This document shows, in pieces, positions 16,490 through 25,943 of a stretch of DNA of 64,000 nucleotides. Positions within the stretch are counted from its first letter, which is position 1. Each line of letters begins with the position of its first letter. The translations under genes were made by a program, and so were the position numbers. Origin of the DNA: Marinospirillum sp035271045 (GTDB lineage Bacteria > Pseudomonadota > Gammaproteobacteria > Pseudomonadales > Halomonadaceae); assembly GCF_035271045.1 (NCBI RefSeq), contig NZ_DATESC010000024.1:60056-124055 (forward strand), in the 5' to 3' direction. The notes beneath the pieces were generated by a model that saw nothing but the letters and a program-made list of their open reading frames with translations, was not told the DNA's origin and did not search any database.

Positions 16490-18052
16490 TCAGTCTCGAA
16501 CACTTAAATCTTCATAACCTTGAGCCGTGTATAATAAAATACGATTTCGCCCTGTACGTTTAGCACTGTACATGGCTTGATCGGCTGCATTAATCAGTGC
16601 ATCGGCATCATCAAAAAAACTATTTTTATTATTGGCATTTTGATTGTTATGCACAGCTAAGCCTATAGAAGCAGAAATATAAATATCTTCTTTGTTATGG
16701 CTAAGTAGCGGTATTTCAGCGAGGTGTTCTTGTAAGCGTTTAGCAAAATTAAATGCTTCTTGTTGCCCATAGTCAGGCATTAATACCACAAATTCTTCAC
16801 CACCATAACGGCCTGCGACACAATCAGGATCAATTTCTTGCTCAAGTGTTGCAGCAAAGGCTTTTAATACTGCATCACCTAACGCATGACCATATTGATC
16901 GTTAATGTTTTTAAAGAAATCTAAATCAATAAAAGCAACCGCTAGTTGACCATTAGTATTGGTTATATTAGCAAAATATTTTTTTAGCTGCTTTTCCGTA
17001 AATTGACGATTAAAAATGCCGGTGAGTGGGTCTCTTTTTAACTGCTCTTGTAGTTTTTCTGAATTTTTTCGTAATGAATCAATTTCTTGTTGTTGCACCA
17101 TTAATTTTTGCATCATTCGCAAGTTGCGCTCTACCAACAGTTGCTTAGCTTCCTGTAATAAATTAAATGTATCAATGTTAGCCGGTACAGGTAATTCAAA
17201 TAGTTTAGCGACCTCAGGTAGTTTTTCTTGGATGTGTAGTAATAAGTGGCTAAATTGTTGCTCATCCATGCCAAGGTATTCTTGGCTGGCTTGGTAGGCA
17301 ACAGTCATTGCCATTTCACGATTAGCAGCAAGCCAAGGGTCTGCTAGTAAACCTGATAAAGCCAAAACTTTTTGAGCAATGTTATCTGCCAAAATTTCTT
17401 TAGGTAAATAATGGCTGCTTATAATTAAGCCTGTGTATTTTTCAGGTAAGCCCCAGTGATTACCTAACCAATAACCCACTTGAATATGACTGGTACCGTA
17501 TTCTCTTTCTTCAAAAGAAGCGAGTTGACGATGTGACCTTGCACTGTGAAATATAACACCATAAATATTAGGGTCTAACTCGTTAAGCGCCAGCATACCG
17601 ATATCTTGCAGCACTGCGGCCAAAAAAGTTGTTTCTACATCAAATTTAAGCTTTAACAATTTATGTAATTCACGCACGGCTATGCCGCTGATAACTGCAC
17701 GTTTCCAAAAGCTATCAAGGCACATACCATTGTTTTTTTGTTTTGAATGGCGAGTTAAACCAAAGCTAAGAGATAAAGATAGCGCCGAATCCATGCCTAT
17801 TCGATTAATCGCTTGTTGCAAGCTGCTATAGCTGTCTTTGCCATAAAAAGCAGAATTGGCAGCAGCCAAAATTTTAGCACTTAAAGAAGGATCGCTAGTA
17901 ATAAGTGCTGCAAGTTCACTGGTACCGGCACTAGGAGAGCGAGCAAGGGCTATAATTTTAAGGGCAATTATGGGTAAGGAAGGTAAGCTTTTACAACCTT
18001 TAAGCTTTGTTAACAAGGGTGTCGGTATCACTGGTGCAGTAAATTCTGGCAT
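16490..18052 (-). CDS. HDOD-GGDEF diguanylate cyclase
   Basis: A 520-residue cytoplasmic signalling protein. The N-terminal part (about residues 15-220) is an HDOD domain (SLPIIALKIIALARS, TSDPSLSAKILAAANSAFYG). A coiled-coil-like linker (about 290-340) leads to a C-terminal GGDEF domain with the active signature GRYGGEEFVVLMPDYG. The Arg of the RxxD inhibitory site appears absent (DPDCVAGRY precedes the motif), so product inhibition may be lost. No membrane or phosphoacceptor domain was seen; the HDOD part is probably the sensor or partner-binding module. Confidence 0.88.
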   Translation of the reverse strand: MPEFTAPVIPTPLLTKLKGCKSLPSLPIIALKIIALARSPSAGTSELAALITSDPSLSAKILAAANSAFYGKDSYSSLQQAINRIGMDSALSLSLSFGLTRHSKQKNNGMCLDSFWKRAVISGIAVRELHKLLKLKFDVETTFLAAVLQDIGMLALNELDPNIYGVIFHSARSHRQLASFEEREYGTSHIQVGYWLGNHWGLPEKYTGLIISSHYLPKEILADNIAQKVLALSGLLADPWLAANREMAMTVAYQASQEYLGMDEQQFSHLLLHIQEKLPEVAKLFELPVPANIDTFNLLQEAKQLLVERNLRMMQKLMVQQQEIDSLRKNSEKLQEQLKRDPLTGIFNRQFTEKQLKKYFANITNTNGQLAVAFIDLDFFKNINDQYGHALGDAVLKAFAATLEQEIDPDCVAGRYGGEEFVVLMPDYGQQEAFNFAKRLQEHLAEIPLLSHNKEDIYISASIGLAVHNNQNANNKNSFFDDADALINAADQAMYSAKRTGRNRILLYTAQGYEDLSVRD

Positions 18053-18132
18053 TCACAATATCCTGAACAGCTAAAAGTTTTTAAAGCCAAGGTTATTAAA
18101 ATAAGATTCTTAAAATAATGCAACTATACATT

Positions 18133-18164
18133 ACCTAGCCAACCTCGCAAAAGTTAGCTAGGTT
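18133..18164 (-). terminator. possible terminator of the deacetylase gene
   Basis: A stem of about 11 bp with one mismatch (ACCTAGCCAAC...GTTAGCTAGGT) lies just past the deacetylase stop. It lacks a clear T-tract, so it is only a candidate. Confidence 0.35.
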
Positions 18165-18174
18165 AAGAAATGTA

Positions 18175-19098
18175 TTATAGACCTTGAAGGGCTTCAATAT
18201 GCCTGTGAACAGAGCGTCCTAGCGAGTTTAAGTCATAACCACCTTCAAGCACTGAAACAAGGCGACCCTCACATTGACTTTTAGCTTGATCCATTAAAAA
18301 GTTAGTAATCCAATGAAAATCATCATCCTCTAAGTTTAACTCACCCATAGGATCTTCTCGGTGTGCATCAAAACCGGCAGAAATTAAAATTAACTGAGGC
18401 TTAAATTTTTGTATAGCCGGTAACCAACTTGATTCAATCGCTCGGCGAAATTCTAGGCTGCCAGAATGGGCATCTAAGGGCGTATTAACAATGTTTTCCC
18501 ATTCTGATTCAGCGTAACGCCAAGGATAAAAAGGGTGTTGAAAGCTTGAGCACACCATCACACGTGGATCATTTTTAAAAATATCAACTGTCCCGTTGCC
18601 GTGGTGAACATCAAAATCAAAAATAGCTACGCGGTCAAGTTTGTGCTGTTCTAAAGCGTGCAGCGCACCAACGGCCACATTGTTATAAAAACAAAACCCC
18701 ATGCTTTCTACCCGTTCAGCATGGTGTCCAGGTGGACGTACAGCACAAAAAATATTGTCTGCTTGATTACGAAAAATTTGATCAACGCCACGAATTACAG
18801 CGCCTGCTGCATAGGAAGCGGCCTCTAAAGAGCGAGGGCCCAGTAAAGTTTCATCTTCAATGGTAGTAAAGCCATGCTCTGGCAAGCTAAGTTGCAAAGA
18901 GCGGATGTGGGCTTTAGGGTGAACGCGATGCAGTTGCTCTTCAGTCACTTGACGTGCTTTATACTGCATTAACTGATTCATTAACCCACTAAGCTTTAAT
19001 TGCTCAATAATGGCATTTAAGCGCATGGGGTTTTCAGGGTGCCAAGGCCCCATATCATGAAGGGCACAATCTTCGTGAGTGATAAACGATGTAATCAT
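18175..19098 (-). CDS. histone deacetylase family protein (lysine deacetylase)
   Basis: Zn-dependent class II-like deacylase. Active-site segments are RPPGHHAE (His-His dyad), GFCFYNNVAVGA, the Zn ligands in FDFDVHHGNGT, and SAGFDAHREDP. At 307 residues it matches bacterial acetoin-utilisation/HDAC-like proteins. Its start is 124 bases from the divergently oriented patZ gene, so the pair may form an acetylation writer and eraser. Substrate is inferred; acetylpolyamine deacetylation is an alternative. Confidence 0.88.
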   Translation of the reverse strand: MITSFITHEDCALHDMGPWHPENPMRLNAIIEQLKLSGLMNQLMQYKARQVTEEQLHRVHPKAHIRSLQLSLPEHGFTTIEDETLLGPRSLEAASYAAGAVIRGVDQIFRNQADNIFCAVRPPGHHAERVESMGFCFYNNVAVGALHALEQHKLDRVAIFDFDVHHGNGTVDIFKNDPRVMVCSSFQHPFYPWRYAESEWENIVNTPLDAHSGSLEFRRAIESSWLPAIQKFKPQLILISAGFDAHREDPMGELNLEDDDFHWITNFLMDQAKSQCEGRLVSVLEGGYDLNSLGRSVHRHIEALQGL

Positions 19099-19222
19099 CT
19101 ATAAGGTCCGTTTAATTTTTATAAGGTTTGATCTTGTTACAGATTAATGGATACTGGGCAAACGTCGCAGGGTTTGCAAGAATATTAAGCAAATAAAGCT
19201 AAATTTAGGCAAGGAGATTCAG

Positions 19223-21952
19223 GTGAGCACACGTTTTTTAAGGTACTTTTTTGAGCCTAAAAGCCTCGTAATTATTGGGGCTTCAGAAAAAAACTTCAGT
19301 CTAGGTGGGCAGGTAGTCGCTAATATGCTAGATGCCAAGTTCTCTGGTGATATTTTTGTTGTTAATCCTAAACCTTATGAAACAGTACACGGTTGCATTT
19401 GTTTTCGTGCGGTGAGTGATTTACCTAAAGTGCCTGATTTGGCTGTTGTTTGTTCGCCAGCAGCAACGGTTCCAGATGTTGTTGCCGCGTTAGGTCGTTT
19501 TGGCGTTAAAGCTGCTTTAGTGCTGACTTCTGGGCAAGGGCATCGCCAAACTAACTACAAAGCCCGCTTATTAGAAGCGGCACAATCATCAGGCATTCGT
19601 GTAATGGGGCCTGAGTGCATGGGTATTTTAGTACCTTCTAGTCAATTAAATGCTAGCTATGCCCCACAAAACATCAAGGCCGGTAAAGTCGCTTACATTG
19701 GTCAATCGGGTATGTTGGGTAACGCCATTATTGATTGGGCTAATGGGCGCGGCATCGGTTTTTCACACTTAATTACACTGGGTGATAGTGTTGACGTGCG
19801 TTTGGCTGATGTCATTGATTACGTTAACCGCTTTTCAGGTGCTCAGGCTATTTTGTTGCATTTGGAAGATGTTCCCGATTCGCGCCATTTTATGACGGCG
19901 GTACGTGAAGCATCACGTAATAAATTAGTCTTAGTGATTAAATCAGGACGAACAATGGAAGCTCAAGGTAATCCTGATGTTTTTACACCTGGTTTACTTA
20001 ACCGTGACCCTATTTATGATGCTGCTTTTTCGCGTGCCGGTATGGTGCGCGTCGACAATAGCGAAGAATTATTTGATGCATTGGAAACACTGACACGTAT
20101 GCGTCCAGTGCGAGGAGGGCGTTTAGCCATTATTAGTAATGGTTTAGGCCCAAGTATGTTGGCTGTGGATCGACTGATTCACCAAGGTGGCGAGTTGGCC
20201 AAGCTTAGCGATGAAACCGAGGCTAAGTTACAAGATTGGCTGCCCAGTGACCGTTCGCGGGTGAATCCTTTAGACATAGGCGGTGGCGCAACGTCGCAGA
20301 TGTTTGTAGAAGCCATTCAAATGGTGTCTGAAGACCCAGGCGTTGATGCCGTATTAGTGGTTCATGCACCGACCCGTTTAGCACCTAGTAAAAGCACTGC
20401 CTTGGCTTTAATTGCTAATAAAAAGCTATTTAAGCGCAATTTATTAACCAGTTGGATGGGTTTGGAACACGCCTTCCCAGCTCGCCATGAGTTTAATATG
20501 GCTGGCATTCCTACCTACTTATCACCAGAAAAAGCCGTCCAAGCTTTTATGCATTTGGTGAATTACCAGCGTAATCAGCAGCTATTACAAGAAACACCCC
20601 CTACGTTGCCTTTTGAAACAACCAGCAATACAAGAAAAGAAGTGCGTGAAATGTTGGAAGCTGTTGTGGCTACCGGTCGTAATCACCTTAGTCACGAAGA
20701 AACGCATCAACTGTTAAAGGCTTATGGTATTGAAGTAGCGCCTGTACTTTATCCAAAAACCGTAGAGCAAGCCGTTACAATGGCCGCGCAATTTTCAGGC
20801 GCTAAAGCTTTAAAAATTAATCACGATCATAACTCCTATCCTTTTGTGTACCGTAAGCATCCTAATCGGCTTTCTACGGGTCTTTTACAAGATTTAGAAA
20901 CAGCCGATGATGTACGCAAAGGTGCTGAGCGTTTACTGTTGAAAGTACAAGAAAAGTTTCCTGATAGCGGGTTTCACTCCTATGTGCTGCAACCTATGCA
21001 ACGTGGCAAGCACTCTATGCAGTTAAATGTTGGAGTAACACGCGACCCACTCTTTGGCCCTATCATTGTGTTTGGTATCGGTGGCTATAAAGTTAATATC
21101 TTGCTTGATCGTCAAGTGGCACTGCCTCCTTTAAATATTAGCTTGGCACAAAACTTAATTATGCGTAGTCATGCAGGCAAGCTAATTAAAGAACACAGCA
21201 ATCACCCTGAAAGTGACTTACAAAGAGTTGGGGTTCTGTTAGTTAAATTGTCGCAATTGTGTTCTGATATGCCGTTGATTAAAGGTTTAGAAATTAACCC
21301 ATTGCTACTTAATAACCGTGAAATGTTTGCGATTGATGTACAGTGCGATTTAAGCACACCGGCTTACCATGCGATTATGCCCTACCCTGAAGATTTACGA
21401 AAAATCGTACAATTAAAAGACGGTCGGGAAGTAGAGGTGCGTCCTATTCGTGGTGAAGATGCGATAGCCTTGCTGCGTTTTCATAGCCGCTTATCCGAAG
21501 AAAGTATCCGCTTTCGTTACTTTCACAATAAAGCCGATTTAACAAAACGTGACCTTTCACTGCTAACACAGATTAACTACGATCGACAAATGGCGTTCAT
21601 TGCTGAAGAAATACTAGACGATGGTGGACGGGAGATTTTAGGCGTTTCACGCGTTTGGACAGACCCAGACAACATTCGTACTGAGTTTTCGGTGATTATT
21701 CGTGATGATTTACAAGGTTTAGGCTTAGGTTCGTTATTGATGAATGCGATTATTGATTATTCACGCAGCGTGGGAACCTTGGAAATGATTGGTAAAATCA
21801 TGGTTGAAAACCACCCAATGCGCGGTCTAATGAAGTATTTAGGGTTTAAAGCAACTTACAACATGGAAGAGCAAGTGATTGATGCGGTACTGCCACTTAA
21901 TGAACCAACCACTGAATGGCAGCAGCACCGCTTAAATAACGCGGTTGATTAA
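19223..21952 (+). CDS. patZ: protein lysine acetyltransferase, ADP-forming acyl-CoA synthetase-GNAT fusion
   Basis: A 909-residue protein of the Pat/YfiQ type that acetylates lysines on metabolic enzymes such as acetyl-CoA synthetase. In order: CoA-binding domain (LVIIGASEKNFSLGGQV), succinyl-CoA-ligase-like domain (IGQSGMLGNAIIDW), a second ligase part, an ATP-grasp-like domain (about 480-700) and a C-terminal GNAT domain (about 720-890) with the acetyl-CoA loop DLQGLGLGSLLM. Start is GTG with an AAGGAG site. It is divergent from a deacetylase gene. Confidence 0.93.
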   Translation: MSTRFLRYFFEPKSLVIIGASEKNFSLGGQVVANMLDAKFSGDIFVVNPKPYETVHGCICFRAVSDLPKVPDLAVVCSPAATVPDVVAALGRFGVKAALVLTSGQGHRQTNYKARLLEAAQSSGIRVMGPECMGILVPSSQLNASYAPQNIKAGKVAYIGQSGMLGNAIIDWANGRGIGFSHLITLGDSVDVRLADVIDYVNRFSGAQAILLHLEDVPDSRHFMTAVREASRNKLVLVIKSGRTMEAQGNPDVFTPGLLNRDPIYDAAFSRAGMVRVDNSEELFDALETLTRMRPVRGGRLAIISNGLGPSMLAVDRLIHQGGELAKLSDETEAKLQDWLPSDRSRVNPLDIGGGATSQMFVEAIQMVSEDPGVDAVLVVHAPTRLAPSKSTALALIANKKLFKRNLLTSWMGLEHAFPARHEFNMAGIPTYLSPEKAVQAFMHLVNYQRNQQLLQETPPTLPFETTSNTRKEVREMLEAVVATGRNHLSHEETHQLLKAYGIEVAPVLYPKTVEQAVTMAAQFSGAKALKINHDHNSYPFVYRKHPNRLSTGLLQDLETADDVRKGAERLLLKVQEKFPDSGFHSYVLQPMQRGKHSMQLNVGVTRDPLFGPIIVFGIGGYKVNILLDRQVALPPLNISLAQNLIMRSHAGKLIKEHSNHPESDLQRVGVLLVKLSQLCSDMPLIKGLEINPLLLNNREMFAIDVQCDLSTPAYHAIMPYPEDLRKIVQLKDGREVEVRPIRGEDAIALLRFHSRLSEESIRFRYFHNKADLTKRDLSLLTQINYDRQMAFIAEEILDDGGREILGVSRVWTDPDNIRTEFSVIIRDDLQGLGLGSLLMNAIIDYSRSVGTLEMIGKIMVENHPMRGLMKYLGFKATYNMEEQVIDAVLPLNEPTTEWQQHRLNNAVD

Positions 21953-21968
21953 AAACAATAGACGTGGG

Positions 21969-22622
21969 CTAGGGCGCTAATCTTTCTCTAGTCCACAGTT
22001 TGCTGTCTAAGTTTTGTTTAAATTTTAAACGGTCATGTAAGCGACTGGGTTGACCTTGCCAAAACTCAATAGCCGTTGGAATAACTTGATAACCACCCCA
22101 ATGTGTAGGTCTTGGCAAAGTTTCTACACCTTGGTATTGCTGAGTTAATGCTTTTTCACGTTGCGTTAACACATCACGGCTAGTAATAACTTGGCTTTGT
22201 TCAGAAACCCAAGCGCCTAACTGACTTTCACGCGGGCGGCTAATATAATACGCATCCGATGCTGCTTCGCTTAGCTTTTTTACAACCCCTTCAATCCTTA
22301 CTTGGCGTTCTAATAGTTCCCACCAAAAAAGGAGGCTGCATTGAGGGTTGTGTTCAAGCTCTTGACCTTTATCGCTGGCATAGTTGGTATAAAATACCCA
22401 CCCCAGTGCTGTTGAAAAACCTTTTAGAAGTACCGTTCTTGCTTTTGGCTGACCTTTTGTATCGACTGTTGCTAAAGTCATGGCATTAGGATCAAGGGTT
22501 TCGGTTTTTGCTGCATCAGCCATCCAAGCATCAAATAAGGCAAAGGGACAGTTACCGGCGTTTGCTTCTACCAGATCATTTGCAGCATAAACACGACGCA
22601 TACCTGCTAAATCACGATTCAT
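21969..22622 (-). CDS. pdxH: pyridoxamine 5'-phosphate oxidase
   Basis: FMN enzyme that makes PLP from PNP or PMP. Diagnostic segments are AMTLATVDTKGQPKARTVLLKGF, FYTNYASDKGQEL, SLLFWWELLERQVRIEG, SRPRESQLGAWVSEQS and the C-terminal WQGQPSRLHDRL...WTRERLAP. At 217 residues it matches E. coli PdxH (218). ATG has an AGAGG site. Convergent with patZ. PLP is used by the bio, ect and alr enzymes in this window, although there is no operon link. Confidence 0.95.
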   Translation of the reverse strand: MNRDLAGMRRVYAANDLVEANAGNCPFALFDAWMADAAKTETLDPNAMTLATVDTKGQPKARTVLLKGFSTALGWVFYTNYASDKGQELEHNPQCSLLFWWELLERQVRIEGVVKKLSEAASDAYYISRPRESQLGAWVSEQSQVITSRDVLTQREKALTQQYQGVETLPRPTHWGGYQVIPTAIEFWQGQPSRLHDRLKFKQNLDSKLWTRERLAP

Positions 22623-22697
22623 CTTGCTATCCTCTTGCGGTAAAGTAAGGTAATCAATCTATTTAAAGCTAATAACTAATTTAGGAGCTATTTATTA

Positions 22698-23378
22698 ATG
22701 ACACAGCCTAATTCAACTAAGAGTATCAAAGTCTGGGATTGGTCTATACGAGTATTTCACTGGTCTTTGCCCGTATTGATCTTTTTGCTTTGGTTTTCAC
22801 AGGATCAGGGTGAAATGGATAGGCACTTCTTATTGGGTCAAGTATTACTAGGTATGCTGGTTTATCGCTTCATTTGGGGTTTTATAGGTACGCCTTATGC
22901 ACGCTTTAAACACTTTCTATATGGGCCTAAGGCATTTATACACTATGCTAAAAACTTTTTTTCTAGCAATAAACCGCGCTACCTAAGCCATAATCCACCC
23001 GGTGGTTTTATGGTGTTAGTGCTGTTGGGTGCGGTAAGTTTTCAATTAGTAACTGGGCTTTTTACCACTGATGATATTTTTTTCAGCGGGCCTTTATATG
23101 ACAGTGTTAGCAGCAGCGTATCTGAATGGATGACCAAATGGCACTACACTTTTTTTAACGGGTTGTTGGTGTTAATTGGCTTACACTTATTCGCAATTGC
23201 TTTATATAAATGGCTGGGTGAAGGTTTAGTTAAAGCCATGTTTAGCGGTGAAAAAGAAGCATCTATTAAAGATAAAGACTTATTAGCAGCCAATGTTTTG
23301 CAAGAATCCTTTCCTTGGGCGCGTTTTGCTGTTGCTATTGTTATTGCAGCGACTGTCGTTATTAGTGTCTTTTATTGA
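22698..23378 (+). CDS. cytochrome b561-like membrane protein
   Basis: Predicted inner-membrane dihaem b-type cytochrome of 226 residues with four or five helices. The first helix region KVWDWSIRVFHWSLPVLIFLLW carries a ligand His, RHFLLGQVLLGMLVYRFIWGFIG follows, and WHYTFFNGLLVLIGLHLFAIALYKW has two later His. It probably passes electrons between quinol and a periplasmic cytochrome. The convergent neighbour is a cytochrome c'. Start is ATG with a TAGGAGC site. Confidence 0.85.
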   Translation: MTQPNSTKSIKVWDWSIRVFHWSLPVLIFLLWFSQDQGEMDRHFLLGQVLLGMLVYRFIWGFIGTPYARFKHFLYGPKAFIHYAKNFFSSNKPRYLSHNPPGGFMVLVLLGAVSFQLVTGLFTTDDIFFSGPLYDSVSSSVSEWMTKWHYTFFNGLLVLIGLHLFAIALYKWLGEGLVKAMFSGEKEASIKDKDLLAANVLQESFPWARFAVAIVIAATVVISVFY

Positions 23379-23391
23379 GCGCCATAACAAA

Positions 23392-23424
23392 AAAACCACC
23401 GCATTGAATTTAAGCGGTGGTTTT
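23392..23424. terminator. bidirectional terminator
   Basis: The stem AAAACCACCGC/GCGGTGGTTTT with a 12-base loop lies between the convergent b561 and cytochrome c' genes. T-runs flank it on both strands. Confidence 0.85.
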
Positions 23425-23461
23425 AATTTTTAGGTAATGACTAAAAATTATTTAGCAAGAA

Positions 23462-23923
23462 CTACTTAGCACGGTAGTCGTCATGGCAACCTTTACAGCC
23501 TTGTAAAACTGCACCAACCGCTGGACGAGCTTTGGCAAGGTCAAAGTCAGGCTTAGACGAAGCAGCAATCAGTTCACCTAAAGCTTTACCAAAAGTGTTA
23601 CCTTTAGCGCCCATACCTTCCATATCTGCCCAAGCTGATGCCTTTAACTTAGTGCCTTTAACATCTTTAGTTTCAGGGAAATAAGTTTCACCAAGCATAG
23701 GAGCTACTGCGGCAATATTCTTGGCACGTTTGTTAATTTCAGCAGCATCAAAAGGAATTTTACCTTGAGACATAGCGCCCATAATGCCTGTTTGTGCAGC
23801 AAAAACTTGATAAATTGCTTGGCGATACTTAACCGCATCGTCAGGCTTAAATAGATCAGCTGACTGTACTGCGGTGCTGCTTAAAAGAGCAAAAGTAGCA
23901 ATTGTAATAACTTTTTTAATCAT
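23462..23923 (-). CDS. cycP: cytochrome c' (periplasmic, four-helix)
   Basis: A 153-residue protein with a signal peptide (IKKVITIATFALLSSTAVQS) and a C-terminal CKGCHDDYRAK, the haem motif of cytochrome c'. The body (YRQAIYQVFAAQTGIMGAMSQGKIPFD) matches the family. The ATG at 23923 is chosen because a GGAG site lies 8 bases upstream; an in-frame ATG at 23941 lacks one. Such proteins bind NO or CO or act as redox partners; a pairing with the convergent cytochrome b561 is plausible but inferred. Confidence 0.9.
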   Translation of the reverse strand: MIKKVITIATFALLSSTAVQSADLFKPDDAVKYRQAIYQVFAAQTGIMGAMSQGKIPFDAAEINKRAKNIAAVAPMLGETYFPETKDVKGTKLKASAWADMEGMGAKGNTFGKALGELIAASSKPDFDLAKARPAVGAVLQGCKGCHDDYRAK

Positions 23924-24278
23924 AGCGAGAACTCCGTTCATTTTATGTGTTTATAAGAGATTGCTTAAAGAAGGGGAGACTTTACAATAAAATTGTACTT
24001 TCAGCAAAAAATTACCTTTTGAGTTAGACCTTTTAGAATAAGCATTTTAGTGAGTGATTTTGATTACCAATTAATAAGTATATTTAAAGCATTTTTAATT
24101 TTAAAAAAATAACAACACTTTTTAGATAAAAATACACTCTTAGCACTAAAAGCCTTATTTCTAATGCTGTTCAAATGGCGTAGGACTGTTATTATAGTGC
24201 CACTTGTGCCTTGTACCTAAAGGGTCATCTTGGGGTTAAGCAAAATAATCGATGTAACCAACACTGAAGGATCGCACT
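23924..24278. other. AT-rich intergenic region upstream of pomA
   Basis: This 355-base region is strongly AT-rich and has no credible reading frame. It must carry the pomAB promoter and the divergent cytochrome c' promoter. I did not find an unambiguous -35/-10 pair. Confidence 0.5.
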
Positions 24279-25055
24279 ATGGATCTTGCTACAATTCTTG
24301 GCTTAGTACTGGGCTTTACGCTCATTATTCTAGCAATCGTCACCAGCTCTGAGTTAGGTATATTCCTTGATATTGGGAGTATCTTAATCGTAATTGGTGG
24401 TACCTTTGCTGCTGCTTTAATTAAATTTAGCGTACAAAGTTATTTAACGGGTATCAAAGAAGGCATCGTAACGGCGTTTTTTGATCGTAGTGATAACCCA
24501 CGTGAAATCATTGCTTTAGCTAACCGCTTATCACGCATTGCGCGTCGTAATGGTCTACTTGGTTTAGAAGATGAGCCCATCGACAATCCCTTTTTCAAAA
24601 AAGGTGTGCAAATGTGTGTTGATGGTAGTGCGCCAGAGTTTATTCAAGAAGTACTCCAAAAAGAAATGCTGCTTACTATAGAGCGCAAGTCAGTCGCTGA
24701 AAAAGTCTTCCGTGCTTTTGGTGATCTTGCACCAGCATTTGGAATGATAGGTACGCTGGTTGGTCTTATCGCTATGTTGAGCAACCTAGATGACCCAAGC
24801 GCACTAGGTCCAGGTATGGCTCTTGCGTTAATAACCACACTTTATGGTTCAGTTTTAGCCCAGCTAATTTTTATTCCTTTAGCTGATAAGCTGGAAATGA
24901 AAAGTGATCAGCTAAGAAACAATATGGCTTTAATTGTTGACTCGGTAATGGGTATTTATAACGGCATGAACCCGCAAGTTTTAGATGAGCTTCTTGAAAC
25001 TTACCTACCTGAGTATCAGCGTGGCGCGATGAATATGACTGAAGAAATAGAGTAA
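24279..25055 (+). CDS. pomA: flagellar motor stator protein PomA (MotA family)
   Basis: Inner-membrane stator subunit that with PomB conducts ions to drive the flagellum. Four helices: the first two are at residues 1-50 (LATILGLVLGFTLIILAIV, GIFLDIGSILIVIGGTFAAAL), the last two near 150-205 (LAPAFGMIGTLVGLIAMLSNL, MALALITTLYGSVLAQLIFIPLA). A cytoplasmic loop contains the charged residues that contact FliG. At 258 residues with this N-terminus it resembles Na+-type PomA more than H+-type MotA. Six-base gap to pomB. Confidence 0.92.
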   Translation: MDLATILGLVLGFTLIILAIVTSSELGIFLDIGSILIVIGGTFAAALIKFSVQSYLTGIKEGIVTAFFDRSDNPREIIALANRLSRIARRNGLLGLEDEPIDNPFFKKGVQMCVDGSAPEFIQEVLQKEMLLTIERKSVAEKVFRAFGDLAPAFGMIGTLVGLIAMLSNLDDPSALGPGMALALITTLYGSVLAQLIFIPLADKLEMKSDQLRNNMALIVDSVMGIYNGMNPQVLDELLETYLPEYQRGAMNMTEEIE

Positions 25056-25061
25056 GTATTT

Positions 25062-25862
25062 ATGAGTCTACCGCAAAAAAAGAAAAAAGAAGTCAAAGGA
25101 ACGCCCATAGCACCTTGGATGGTTACTTTTGCTGATATGATGACGCTTTTGCTGGTTTTCTTTGTCCTTATATTATCTTTTTCTAGTATGGAAAAAGAGC
25201 GTTTTAGAGCGGTTGCCACAGCACTACAAAATTCTTTTGGTTTTCAAAATATGAACCCACTGAATTTAATACCTGTGGATAATCCGCCACGCACAGAAAA
25301 TATCGTCGCTCCAATAAAGCCTGAGCCGCCTAAAACTGAAAATACTGGTATGGAAAATCAGTTAGATACGCTGGGAAATCGTTTACAAACTAACTTTGTG
25401 GATGAAATTGAGCGTGGGCTTATCATTGTTGAACAAGATGAAGATCACATTATTATTCGCTTTCCAGACGATGCTGCTTTTGGATCGGGTAGTGATTGGC
25501 TAGAACCGCAAATGGTGCCAATTATTCAGCGTGTGGGTGATTTGATTTCTGAATTTGAGATGTATGTTATTGTCGGTGGACATACCGATAATGTACCTAT
25601 TAATTCAAGTCGTTACCGCTCTAACTGGGAGTTATCCTCTGCGCGGGCTACCTCCGTTGCACATGAGTTAACTTGGATGAGCGATTTAAACGAAGAGTAC
25701 CTTTATGTAGTGGGTAATGGTGATGCTAGACCACTGGTTTCTAACGCAACTCCAGAAGGTAGAATTAGTAATCGGCGTGTTGAAATTCTATTAATGGAGC
25801 GTGATTTGACTGAAGAGCGTGAAGTTTTTCAAGGTATCCAACAAATTCCAACTTACCGTTAA
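25062..25862 (+). CDS. pomB: flagellar motor stator protein PomB (MotB family)
   Basis: Stator partner of PomA. After a lysine-rich N-terminus, one helix (APWMVTFADMMTLLLVFFVLILSFSS) carries the ion-binding Asp25. A linker precedes the peptidoglycan-binding OmpA domain (about 160-250), with VGGHTDNVPI and NWELSSARA and the C-terminal GRISNRRVEIL. At 266 residues it is somewhat short relative to Vibrio PomB (about 315). Sodium coupling is inferred from overall resemblance and the marine setting. Confidence 0.92.
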   Translation: MSLPQKKKKEVKGTPIAPWMVTFADMMTLLLVFFVLILSFSSMEKERFRAVATALQNSFGFQNMNPLNLIPVDNPPRTENIVAPIKPEPPKTENTGMENQLDTLGNRLQTNFVDEIERGLIIVEQDEDHIIIRFPDDAAFGSGSDWLEPQMVPIIQRVGDLISEFEMYVIVGGHTDNVPINSSRYRSNWELSSARATSVAHELTWMSDLNEEYLYVVGNGDARPLVSNATPEGRISNRRVEILLMERDLTEEREVFQGIQQIPTYR

Positions 25863-25890
25863 AGTTAGTAATTACTCGTTATTGAAAATA

Positions 25891-25926
25891 AAACCTGCTG
25901 TTCTTAACCGAATAGCAGGGTTTTTT
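25891..25926. terminator. terminator after pomAB
   Basis: The stem AAACCTGCT/AGCAGGGTTT extends through TTC/GAA with one mismatch and is followed by a T-run. It lies 30 bases past pomB. Confidence 0.8.
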
Positions 25927-25943
25927 ATGGTCTATTTTCATGC

